From positions 1-51,813 of the forward strand of contig JBMNOI010000005.1 in assembly GCA_050942995.1 (NCBI GenBank): a stretch of DNA of 51,813 nt, read 5' to 3'. Below are positions 19,571 to 27,269 of this stretch, piece by piece (the first letter of the stretch is position 1; the number at the start of each line of letters is the position of its first letter). The notes beneath the pieces are model-generated. The model did no database searches. It was not told where the DNA came from and was given only the letters and a program-made list of their open reading frames with translations. The position numbers and the translations under genes were made by a program. The DNA comes from JBMNOI01 sp050942995. Lineage in GTDB: Bacteria; Chloroflexota; Anaerolineae; UBA1429.

Positions 19571-21529
19571 TCAATCGACGTCTTGATCCGGTATCCAGCG
19601 ATCGAACCACTCCAGGTTGCGCCGCATGATGTCGGCGAAGAGGCGCGGCTCGTTGGGGCCGTGAGGCTGACGCGGATAGATGTCCATCTCTACCGGCACA
19701 CCCTGACGCTTGAGGGCATTATATAGCTCTTTGCCCTGGCTCAGCGGCACACGATCATCGTGGTCGCCGTGCTGGATCAGGGTGGGGGTGGTCACCCCCT
19801 TGACCTGGAACACGGCCGAACGGGCAATGTACACCTCGAGATCATCCCAGAACTCGGCGCAGAAATAGTCGGGTATAAAGCTGGGGATGTCGCAGGTGCC
19901 GTTCATGCTGACCAGATTGGTCACCCCGGCGCCCACCGAGGCGGCGCGGAAGCGACGGGTCTGGGTGATGGTCCACGAGGTCATGTATCCCCCATGGCTC
20001 CAGCCCATGATACCCAGCCGATCGGGGTCGGCGATGCCTTGCTCGATCAAATAATCCACGCCGCTCATGATATCGTCATAGTCGCCGCCGCCCCAATCGC
20101 GACGATTGGCGGTGCGAAATTCGGCGCCATAGCCGCTGGAGCCGCGCGGATTGGGGCGCAGCACGGCATATCCCCTCTCGGCGAATGACGCGATCGGATA
20201 GAGTTCGGGGCGGGCGACATAGCTTTGCGCGTGCAATCCCGCCGGTCCGCCGTGAACGACAACCAACGTGGGGCAGGCCCGGCCGGGCGAATAGTTCAGG
20301 GGCAGGGTGAGCAGGCCCTCGATCTCTCTCCCGTCAGGTGCCGTCCAGCGGACGATGTGGGTCTCAGGCAGGGATTGCTCCGGCCAGTCCGGGGGCATGG
20401 GAGGCGTCGTCACCTCGTGCCACGCGGCAGAGCCTGCCGCCAGCGTCGCCACACAGTTGGGACGGGCCGTGCTCTGCGCGACAAAGGCGAACAGATCGCT
20501 GCGCTGTGCTTTGACCAGCGACAGGAACTCTTGTCCGGTGGTATAGACGAGCCGGGGGGCGTCTCCGTTCACCGGTAGGGCATAGATCGCCGACGAGGTG
20601 CCGGAGAACTCGAGCACGTATATATCCCGGCCGTCGGCCGACCAGTTCAACAGGAAGGGTTGCGCGTCGGGCGTGGTCGCCAGAGGCCGGGGATCGCCGC
20701 CGTCCACAGGATACAGCACCACCCGATTGACCATCATCCAATTCACCGGCTCGTCGGCGCGCACGGCGGCGATCCGGTCGCCAAAGGGCTGCAACGTGGT
20801 TGCGTTCATCGTAGGCAGTGGGGCCAGATCGCGTATGGGGAACTCGCCGTTCTCGGCCGCCGTCGTCGAGACCAGTGCCAGGCGGGTGACCGGCCAGTCG
20901 TCGACGACCGGTGTGGGCTGATGGACAAAGGCCAGGCTCTCGCCGTCGTCGGTCCATTCAAAGCTCGTTACGTGGCGGTCGGGTGGCGTGACGGGTGTGG
21001 GGTTGAACGACGCGCCGCCCGCGGGATCAAAGGGCGTTACCCAAAGCTGCGCCCGTTCATGGTCGATCCCCCAACGAATGGGGTCGTTCTTTGCCTTTTT
21101 TGCCGCCTGACGCGCCTCGTCGTCGGGCGCGACCATGGTGAACGCAATGCGCCCGCCATCGGGCGACCAGGCCAGCCCCAGAATGCCCTTCTCCGAACGG
21201 ACCACCGGCCAGGGCGCGCCGCCATCGGCGCGCATGACATAAAGGTTCGTCTTTCCGTCGTCTTCACGATCGCCGGCAAAGGCGATGAACCGGCCATCGG
21301 GCGACCAGCGCGGCATGATGTTGTTGCCGCGGTAAGTGAGGCGTACCGGCTCACCGCCATCCACCGCCACGCGATAGAGATGGTTGATGAACCGGCTCTC
21401 GTCATCGGTGAGCAGTGGCTCGCGCAGGCAGTAGACGATCTGCCTGCCGTCGGCGGAAAGGTCCAGATCGGTGATGAGCGGGTAGCTCAGCAGGCGATCG
21501 GGCGTCCAGAGCGGATCATATTGTGTCAT
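19571..21529 (-). CDS. S9 family peptidase (acylaminoacyl/prolyl oligopeptidase type)
   Basis: 652 residues from the third of three consecutive ATGs, which is best placed (6 nt) behind AAGGAG. The N-terminal two thirds form a WD40-like beta-propeller with repeated segments such as PRWSPDGRFIAFAGDRED and GLAWSPDGGRIAFTM. The C-terminal alpha/beta-hydrolase domain shows GWSHGGYMTSW (nucleophile Ser511), HGDHDDRVP (Asp591) and PHGPNEP (His623), a complete catalytic triad. The family releases acylated or N-terminal residues from short peptides, usually in the cytoplasm; no signal peptide is seen. It is preceded by a phosphodiesterase-like gene only 22 nt away, so both are likely co-transcribed. 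Confidence 0.95.
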   Translation of the reverse strand: MTQYDPLWTPDRLLSYPLITDLDLSADGRQIVYCLREPLLTDDESRFINHLYRVAVDGGEPVRLTYRGNNIMPRWSPDGRFIAFAGDREDDGKTNLYVMRADGGAPWPVVRSEKGILGLAWSPDGGRIAFTMVAPDDEARQAAKKAKNDPIRWGIDHERAQLWVTPFDPAGGASFNPTPVTPPDRHVTSFEWTDDGESLAFVHQPTPVVDDWPVTRLALVSTTAAENGEFPIRDLAPLPTMNATTLQPFGDRIAAVRADEPVNWMMVNRVVLYPVDGGDPRPLATTPDAQPFLLNWSADGRDIYVLEFSGTSSAIYALPVNGDAPRLVYTTGQEFLSLVKAQRSDLFAFVAQSTARPNCVATLAAGSAAWHEVTTPPMPPDWPEQSLPETHIVRWTAPDGREIEGLLTLPLNYSPGRACPTLVVVHGGPAGLHAQSYVARPELYPIASFAERGYAVLRPNPRGSSGYGAEFRTANRRDWGGGDYDDIMSGVDYLIEQGIADPDRLGIMGWSHGGYMTSWTITQTRRFRAASVGAGVTNLVSMNGTCDIPSFIPDYFCAEFWDDLEVYIARSAVFQVKGVTTPTLIQHGDHDDRVPLSQGKELYNALKRQGVPVEMDIYPRQPHGPNEPRLFADIMRRNLEWFDRWIPDQDVD

Positions 21530-21551
21530 CATCATCTCCTTCGATGACGGG

Positions 21552-22973
21552 TCAGGGCAGCAGGTTCACCTGATCCAGATAGCGGTAGCCGTTTACATGG
21601 CTGTATCGGACCACCTGACGCCGCCGCCCGGCCGATGTGTGGTACTCTGCCTCGCGCGTCGAGTGGGTGATCTCCAGGTCGGCCGGATCGGGGCCGCCGA
21701 CCAGAATCTCGTCCAATACCCGCCCCTGCATGCTCTCCGGCGCGGCGATGCCCAGCATGTGCAGGACGGTGGGGGCGATATCGACGATGCCGCAGGGCAC
21801 ATCGGACGTGATGGCCGACTTGATGCCGGCGCCCCAGGCGATGAGGGTGTTGTTGACGGTATAGGGGCTGGACGATCCGTGGGTCGCCGCGATATGGCCG
21901 GGGCAATAGGTGGTGCCGGGTACGCCCTCGGCGTTGGCCTCGTCGGTCCAGCGATAGGAGAAGAGGATCTCCGCCGAGCGAGAATGTCCGCCATAGACGG
22001 CACTTTGCGGCATGGCATCGGGGCACTGCGTCAGCAGATCATCCCGGACAAAGACACCACTGACCCAATCGTGTGACTGCATAAAGGCGACGATGTCGGC
22101 CAGTCGGTTGCGGGCGTCGCCGTTGACATAGAGGCTGCCAAGGGTGCGCACGACCTCGCCCGATCCGGGGGCAGAGATCAACCCCGCCTCGACCAGCTCG
22201 GCGTCGGGGTCTATGCCGCCCTGCACCGTCTCAAAGCCGTGGTCGGATATGACAAAGCAGATGAGCTCGTCCGCGCCTCTGGTTTGCTGCAGGTGGCCGA
22301 TCAAAGCATGTACGTCGTTGTCTACCTGGCGTAACATGGCGCGGGCCTCGGCTGATTTGAGGCCGTGATAGTGCTGCGCATGATCGGGCTCGGTGATCCA
22401 CAGGGTGACGACGTCCGGGCGATATTCGGGAATGAGGTGATCGCGCAAAGCCGAGATGACAAAGCGGTTGCGCGCCGTCGAATCCGATTCCTCGGTGAGC
22501 ATGCCCCCCTGTCGGCGAGAGACCTCATCCTCTATTTCGGCGGGCCAGGCACAGGCCCAGTTCACCACCGGGCCGGCGACGGTCGGATTGGTCAGATAGG
22601 TGGTGCCGGGCGATCCCGATCCTCCGGCCACTATGCGCCGTCCGTTGTCTCGCAGTATCTCGGCCAGGGTGGGCGGCGTGAGCAGGCGGCCGCCCTCGAT
22701 ATCGGCCATGGCCTGCAGGGCGCGCCAGTCGGCGCACGAGACGGGTTGAGTGGCGTTCAGCGCCGGCACATACAGCTCATTGTCGACGATGCCGTGACGG
22801 CCGGGATAGCAGCCGGTGGCCAGAGACGACGCATTGATGCGGGTGGCCGTGGGAAAGACCGCATGGCTGGCGCGGCAGAACACGCCCCGGCCGGCCATCT
22901 CGAACAGGTGCGGCGTTAACTCGGCGTCGATCATGTCGGGGCGCAATCCGTCCCAGATGAGGATGAGGATCAT
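21552..22973 (-). CDS. Alkaline phosphatase superfamily enzyme (nucleotide pyrophosphatase/phosphodiesterase type)
   Basis: 473 residues. The metal and active-site motifs of the superfamily are visible: WDGLRPD near the N terminus, FPTATRINASSLATG with a Thr nucleophile, EPDHAQHYHG, SDHGFE and ATHGSS. The Thr nucleophile and the TG-YP-HG context match the NPP/phosphodiesterase branch rather than sulfatases, which carry a Cys or Ser for formylglycine. No signal peptide is seen, so it is probably cytoplasmic. The ribosome binding site is weak (GGGAG 12 nt upstream). An AT-rich tract upstream has TATAAT on the minus strand (23012-23017) without a good -35 box, so the promoter is uncertain. It heads a two-gene operon with the S9 peptidase. 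Confidence 0.88.
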   Translation of the reverse strand: MILILIWDGLRPDMIDAELTPHLFEMAGRGVFCRASHAVFPTATRINASSLATGCYPGRHGIVDNELYVPALNATQPVSCADWRALQAMADIEGGRLLTPPTLAEILRDNGRRIVAGGSGSPGTTYLTNPTVAGPVVNWACAWPAEIEDEVSRRQGGMLTEESDSTARNRFVISALRDHLIPEYRPDVVTLWITEPDHAQHYHGLKSAEARAMLRQVDNDVHALIGHLQQTRGADELICFVISDHGFETVQGGIDPDAELVEAGLISAPGSGEVVRTLGSLYVNGDARNRLADIVAFMQSHDWVSGVFVRDDLLTQCPDAMPQSAVYGGHSRSAEILFSYRWTDEANAEGVPGTTYCPGHIAATHGSSSPYTVNNTLIAWGAGIKSAITSDVPCGIVDIAPTVLHMLGIAAPESMQGRVLDEILVGGPDPADLEITHSTREAEYHTSAGRRRQVVRYSHVNGYRYLDQVNLLP

Positions 22974-23074
22974 GGTGTAATGTGTCTCCCTTGTCTTTTA
23001 TTTTGCATAATATTATACTTACATAGCATTACAAAATGGGGATGTGCGGTGAGCGGTCGGGCAGGAGCCCTGTT

Positions 23075-23103
23075 TTGACAGTCCGTTCACGGCGCACTAT
23101 GAT
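23075..23103 (+). promoter_or_regulatory. Consensus sigma-70-type promoter for the radical SAM gene
   Basis: TTGACA (23075-23080), 17-nt spacer, TATGAT (23098-23103), 36 nt before the start codon at 23140. Confidence 0.9.
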
Positions 23104-23139
23104 ACCTGTTCAATAGCTGTTGCACAAGGAACCGCACAT

Positions 23140-24378
23140 ATGACCTCCACCGCCAGCCAGGAATCACGCAGTTTGCTGATCAAGCCGGCTTCGGGCGATT
23201 GCAATCTCCACTGCACCTACTGCTTCTACCACAACCGGCCCGACGATCCATACAAGCAGCAGCCACGACGGCGCATGAGCCCCGACGTGCTGGATACTCT
23301 GATTCGCCAGGGCATGGCGCTCGATCGCCGGCATGCGACCTTTGGCTGGCAGGGCGGCGAGCCCACTCTGGCCGGGTTGGAATTCTTTCAAAGTGTCGTC
23401 GAGCTGCAAAAGCGCTACGGCACGCGTGGTCAGGCCGTGAGCAACGGGATGCAGACTAACGGGCTCTTGCTGGACCCCGAATGGGCTCGTTTTCTGCGCA
23501 AGTACAACTTTTTGCTGGGCGTTAGCCTGGATGGACCGGCTCCGTATCACGATATGTACCGCACCTCGCCCTCTGGCGCCGCCACACACGAGCGGGTGAT
23601 GCGTTCGCTGCGCATGTTGCAGCAGTATCATGTCGAGTTCAATCTCCTGGCGGTGGTGAACCGCACCACGGCGGAGCACCCCGTCGAGACCTATGATTAT
23701 CTGCTCTCCCAGGGATTCCACTATCTGCAGTTTATCCCCTGTGTAGAGGTGGATCCCCAGACCGGACGGCCGACCGATTTCTCCGTCGAGCCGGCCCAGT
23801 TCGGCGATTTCCTCTGCGCGCTCTTTGATCGTTGGTATAACGGTGGCTCACCCGATGCCTCGGTGCGCGATTTCGACGCCATCTTGTCCGTCTATATGGG
23901 GCAGGAGGCGCCGTTATGCTGCTATCAGAAGTATTGTGGCAGCTACCTCGTCGTCGAATACAACGGCGACGTATATCCCTGTGACTTTATGGTGCGCGAC
24001 GATCTGTACATCGGCAACCTGACCGAGACCCCGCTGGAGGATCTGTTCGCCGGTGAGGCGGTGCGTCGCTTTGCCCGGACCAAGGCCGCTCTTCGCGCCG
24101 AATGCCGCGATTGTCCGTGGCTGCCCTATTGCCACCAGGGCTGCCCGCGACTCGTCGGGATCGCCGAGGCAGGGCGTCATTATCTTTGTGCCGGATACCG
24201 CCAGTTCTACGAGCACAGCCGGGCGGGATTTATCGAGTTGAGCAATCGCCTCAAGGGACGACCGGGGCCGGGGGATGAGGACGTAAAGGTATCCCGGTCG
24301 GTAGGGCGGAACGATCCCTGTCCGTGCGGGTCGGGCAAAAAGTATAAACAATGCTGCGGGCGCAAGGGGGCGATATGA
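23140..24378 (+). CDS. Radical SAM protein, anaerobic sulfatase-maturase (anSME) family, with C-terminal SEC-C motif
   Basis: 412 residues. The radical SAM cluster motif is Cys21-x3-Cys25-x2-Cys28 (CNLHCTYCFY). GWQGGEPTLAG and VSLDGP follow as in anSMEs. The SPASM region has two further sets of cysteines (PLCCYQKYC, NGDVYPCDFMV with the Asp expected of anSMEs, CRDCPWLPYCHQGCPRL) that would hold two auxiliary iron-sulfur clusters. A zinc-binding SEC-C motif (GRNDPCPCGSGKKYKQCCG) ends the protein at about 389-407. anSMEs oxidise a Cys or Ser of sulfatases to formylglycine; no sulfatase is visible in the window. AAGGA precedes the ATG. The stop overlaps the next start (ATGA). Confidence 0.93.
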   Translation: MTSTASQESRSLLIKPASGDCNLHCTYCFYHNRPDDPYKQQPRRRMSPDVLDTLIRQGMALDRRHATFGWQGGEPTLAGLEFFQSVVELQKRYGTRGQAVSNGMQTNGLLLDPEWARFLRKYNFLLGVSLDGPAPYHDMYRTSPSGAATHERVMRSLRMLQQYHVEFNLLAVVNRTTAEHPVETYDYLLSQGFHYLQFIPCVEVDPQTGRPTDFSVEPAQFGDFLCALFDRWYNGGSPDASVRDFDAILSVYMGQEAPLCCYQKYCGSYLVVEYNGDVYPCDFMVRDDLYIGNLTETPLEDLFAGEAVRRFARTKAALRAECRDCPWLPYCHQGCPRLVGIAEAGRHYLCAGYRQFYEHSRAGFIELSNRLKGRPGPGDEDVKVSRSVGRNDPCPCGSGKKYKQCCGRKGAI

Positions 24379-25007
24379 CCATTCGTGCGGTCGTATTCGA
24401 CTGGGGCGGCGTGATTCAGCGCACCCGGTCTCACATGCCTCGACAGAGGCTGGACGATGAATTGGGGTTGCCCCGTGGCGGGGTGGAGCGCGCCGTATTC
24501 GAAAGCGCCGTGTGGGAGCAGGCCAGTACCGGACGTTGCAGCGCCGACGATGCCTGGGAAGCCATCGCTACATCGCTGCGGGTGGCGCCGGACGATCTGG
24601 ACGAATTTGTGCGGCGCTTTTTTGCCGGCGATCGGGTCGATGACGAGATCGTGGCGTTGATTCGCCGCCTGCGCGGACGGGGCGTTCCGGTGGGATTGCT
24701 CTCTAACGCGCCGCCGGGGCGCACCCGAGGGACTGTCGCCGCCCGCTGGGGGATGGAAGGGCTCTTTGACGTGCAGGTGTTCTCATACGAGGTGGGCGTG
24801 CTCAAGCCCGATGCGAGGATGTATCGGGCTGTGCTGGCCGCGCTGGATGTGCCGGCAGAGGATGCGTTGTTCATCGACGATTCGCCGGCCAATGTGCGTG
24901 GCGCTCTGGACGTGGGCATGGCGGCCGTCCTGTTCACCGGTACAGAGGCGTTACGCGGTGATCTGGCCCGGTACGGCTTGTTGCCCGAAGAAAGCCCGGA
25001 GCACTAG
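24375..25007 (+). CDS. HAD-superfamily hydrolase
   Basis: 210 residues from the ATG at 24375, which overlaps the preceding stop by 4 nt and follows AAGGGGG; an earlier ATG at 24351 is less likely. HAD motifs: FDWGGVI (nucleophile Asp9; the usual second Asp is replaced, as in several subfamily IA members), LLSNAP, LKPDARMY with the motif III Lys, and FIDDSPANVRGA. The cap is helical. It is a small-molecule phosphatase or related enzyme of unknown substrate, translationally coupled to the radical SAM protein. Confidence 0.9.
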   Translation: MTIRAVVFDWGGVIQRTRSHMPRQRLDDELGLPRGGVERAVFESAVWEQASTGRCSADDAWEAIATSLRVAPDDLDEFVRRFFAGDRVDDEIVALIRRLRGRGVPVGLLSNAPPGRTRGTVAARWGMEGLFDVQVFSYEVGVLKPDARMYRAVLAALDVPAEDALFIDDSPANVRGALDVGMAAVLFTGTEALRGDLARYGLLPEESPEH

Positions 25008-25107
25008 GGGTGGTGTCGTTCTATTCCATCCTAATATTTGTTACGTCGGCTTGGTGGCCAGATAGCATTCTTTACGCACTTTTTTACAAAGAATTCGCAA
25101 AGAACTA

Positions 25108-25136
25108 TTGGCACTCTGCGGATAATGGTGTATAAT
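25108..25136 (+). promoter_or_regulatory. Main promoter of the dcw cluster (Pmra)
   Basis: TTGGCA (25108-25113), 17-nt spacer, TATAAT (25131-25136). The expected start point (about 25143) falls inside the first repeat of the putative MraZ operator that begins 2 nt after the -10 box. Confidence 0.9.
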
Positions 25137-25137
25137 T

Positions 25138-25177
25138 GTGGCAATCGGTGGGACGAAATGGCAGAAAGTGGCAGGCT
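25138..25177 (+). promoter_or_regulatory. Putative MraZ operator: four tandem 10-nt repeats
   Basis: Four consecutive 10-nt units begin GTGGCA, GTGGGA, ATGGCA and GTGGCA at 25138, 25148, 25158 and 25168. The shared core is (G/A)TGG(C/G)A with four or five variable bases. MraZ is known to bind short direct TGG-containing repeats at one-helical-turn spacing upstream of its own gene. Position over the start site and spacing both fit autorepression. Confidence 0.85.
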
Positions 25178-25245
25178 AGACGCCATCGGGTGGGGGGCAA
25201 CCTTCACAAAGCGGCACAGATCCCACCGGCCAGGGGACGAGGCCA

Positions 25246-25677
25246 ATGTTCGTAGGCGAATACTCGCACACGCTGGATACCAAGGGCAGACTGACGATTC
25301 CCGCGAGGTTCCGTGCCGAGCTCGAGTCGGGCATGGTAATCACGCGGGGGGCAGAGCCTTGCCTGGTGGTGTATCCGGCGGACGAGTGGGCGGCACTGGC
25401 GGCCAAGGCCGCGCAGATGCCGACGGCGAGTCGTGTGGCCCGTTCCTACAGCCGCCTGATCTTTGGCGGCGCCTCTGAAGCCCAACCCGACAAGATGGGG
25501 CGCATCCTCATCCCGGCGTTTCTGCGCGAATATGCCGGTATTCAGGAAGAGGCGGTTGTGGTGGGTGTCAACAGCTATGTCGAGATCTGGTCACCCGAGC
25601 GCTGGCGCGAGACGCTGGAGCAAGACGCCGCCGACCTGGACGAGATTCTGGCCGAAGTGGCCAAGATGGGCATCTAG
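25246..25677 (+). CDS. mraZ: Transcriptional regulator MraZ
   Basis: 143 residues, normal length. MraZ forms rings of AbrB-like (SpoVT-AbrB) swapped-hairpin domains and represses the dcw cluster. Two such domains are visible, each with its signature: DTKGRLTIPARFR (about 11-23) and DKMGRILIPAFLREYA (about 82-97). It begins MFVGEYSHTLD as family members do. GAGG lies close to the ATG, with GGGG further upstream. It is the first gene after the dcw promoter and the 10-nt repeat array, which is its probable binding site. Confidence 0.97.
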   Translation: MFVGEYSHTLDTKGRLTIPARFRAELESGMVITRGAEPCLVVYPADEWAALAAKAAQMPTASRVARSYSRLIFGGASEAQPDKMGRILIPAFLREYAGIQEEAVVVGVNSYVEIWSPERWRETLEQDAADLDEILAEVAKMGI

Positions 25678-25683
25678 ACCGAT

Positions 25684-26640
25684 ATGGACAAAGACGAGGC
25701 ATCGACGCAGCCAGATGGCCAGACCGTCGGGCATGTGCCGGTGCTATTTGATGAAGTGATGACGTGGCTCGATCCGGCCCCCGGCCGAACGTATATCGAT
25801 GCCACGGTAGGGCTCGGCGGCCACGCCGAGGGCATTCTGGAGCGCTCGGCACCCGATGGGCGGTTGCTGGCGCTGGATGTCGATCCCAAAGCGCTACGTT
25901 GGGCAGAGCGGCGGCTGAGGCGATATGGCGAGCGTGTGGTGTACGCTCAGGGGCGGCACCAGGATCTGGCCGATATCGCACGGCAGCATGGGCTAAGCCA
26001 GGTGCAGGGCATCCTGCTGGATCTGGGGGTGTCATCGCTGCAGATCGATGATCCGGAGCGAGGCTTTTCCTTTCAGACCGAGGGGCCGCTGGATATGCGC
26101 ATGGGACCTGAGGTCGAACGAACGGCAGAAGAGATTGTCAACTCTTGGCCTGAAGAAGAATTGTCTCGCATCTTTTACGAATACGGGGAAGAGCGGCGGG
26201 CGCGGCGTGTGGCCCGAGCCATCGTTGCGCGGCGACCGTTGCGAAACACCCGGGAGCTGGCCGAGCTGGTGGCCGGGGTGGTGGGTTATGCCGGTCGGAT
26301 TCATCCGGCCACGCGCACCTTCCAGGCCCTGCGCATCGCTGTGAACGACGATCTGGCCTCCATCGAGTCGGTGCTCCCGCAAGCTACCGAGTTGCTGGCG
26401 CCCGGGGGGCGTCTGGTGGTCATTTCGTTTCACTCTCTTGAGGATCGCATCGTGAAGCAGTTCATCCTGTGCGAATCTCGAGACTGTGTGTGCCCACCTC
26501 ATATCCCCCAATGTGTATGCGAGCACGTGGCGAGCTTGAGGCGATTGACGAAAAAGCCCGTTCGACCGACCGAAGAGGAGATCGAGAGGAACCCTCGCAG
26601 TCGCAGCGCTCGGTTACGGGTGGCCGAGCGGCTGGGATAG
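25684..26640 (+). CDS. rsmH: 16S rRNA (cytosine(1402)-N(4))-methyltransferase RsmH
   Basis: 318 residues. It uses S-adenosylmethionine to methylate N4 of C1402 in the ribosomal P site. Visible motifs: HVPVLFDEVM at the start, DATVGLGGHAEGIL (SAM-binding glycine loop), LLALDVDP, GILLDLGVSS, RGFSFQTEGPLDMRM, NDDLASIE and the C-terminal VISFHSLEDRIVKQF. It starts 6 nt after the mraZ stop, in the conserved mraZ-rsmH order. Confidence 0.97.
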   Translation: MDKDEASTQPDGQTVGHVPVLFDEVMTWLDPAPGRTYIDATVGLGGHAEGILERSAPDGRLLALDVDPKALRWAERRLRRYGERVVYAQGRHQDLADIARQHGLSQVQGILLDLGVSSLQIDDPERGFSFQTEGPLDMRMGPEVERTAEEIVNSWPEEELSRIFYEYGEERRARRVARAIVARRPLRNTRELAELVAGVVGYAGRIHPATRTFQALRIAVNDDLASIESVLPQATELLAPGGRLVVISFHSLEDRIVKQFILCESRDCVCPPHIPQCVCEHVASLRRLTKKPVRPTEEEIERNPRSRSARLRVAERLG

Positions 26641-26692
26641 AGGGTGCCCGCCAGCCGTACGCTCATGCGCGAGGCAGGCCCGGAAAGAGCCC

Positions 26693-27172
26693 ATGCCCAA
26701 CAGACGTGACACCTTGCTTTTCTTCTACAAGAGACGACCGGACCGTCGACCCGCCGGGTATCGGGTCGATCCTCGCACGGTGGGCTATTTCATCGTCATG
26801 ATCCTCCTCATTGGCCTGGCGGGCTGGCTGTATCTTCATCAGGCCAGCGAAGCCGCCGGGTACGCCCACGAGATCCGCGAACTGGAGCGTCGCCGGGAGC
26901 GGTTGGGCCGCGAGATCGTTGCATTGCGTGCCGATGTGGCCAAATTGGGCTCGCTGGAGCGCATTCTGTCGGTGGGAGAGGAACTGGGCTATTCCCTGCC
27001 CGAAGCTTCAGATATGGCGCGACGCTTGCGTGTCGAGTATCCCGTGATGCCAGATCCCGCACCTGCTCCGGTGGCCGATATCGGTCAGGGGACGGTGGAT
27101 CGGGTGGCCGAGCCGAAGGGAATTCTCCATACGCTGCAGCGGCAGCTTGAGGAATGGCTCGAGTCTCCATGA
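26693..27172 (+). CDS. FtsL/FtsB-like septum protein
   Basis: 159 residues. A basic cytoplasmic tail of about 28 residues is followed by one membrane span (about 29-49, GYFIVMILLIGLAGWLYL) and a coiled coil of about 35 residues (ELERRRERLGREIVALRADVAKL) with a periplasmic or external C-terminal tail rich in Pro and Glu. Topology, size and position between rsmH and the septal transpeptidase are those of FtsL. Sequence conservation in this family is low, so the name rests on context. It would help assemble the FtsW-FtsI synthase at the division site. Confidence 0.8.
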   Translation: MPNRRDTLLFFYKRRPDRRPAGYRVDPRTVGYFIVMILLIGLAGWLYLHQASEAAGYAHEIRELERRRERLGREIVALRADVAKLGSLERILSVGEELGYSLPEASDMARRLRVEYPVMPDPAPAPVADIGQGTVDRVAEPKGILHTLQRQLEEWLESP

Positions 27173-27269
27173 GGCGGCACGCGTGCTATTGCAGTCGTGT
27201 TGACGAACATTCTGGCTCCGCCGGAGATCGGGCCCGGCCCGGCCGGGGCACTCTGGGGTTGAAGGCTTG

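Noticed and set aside
21552..22973. The alkaline phosphatase superfamily enzyme as the sulfatase partner of the radical SAM maturase
   Set aside because: Its nucleophile motif carries Thr instead of the Cys or Ser that would be converted to formylglycine, so it fits the phosphodiesterase branch.
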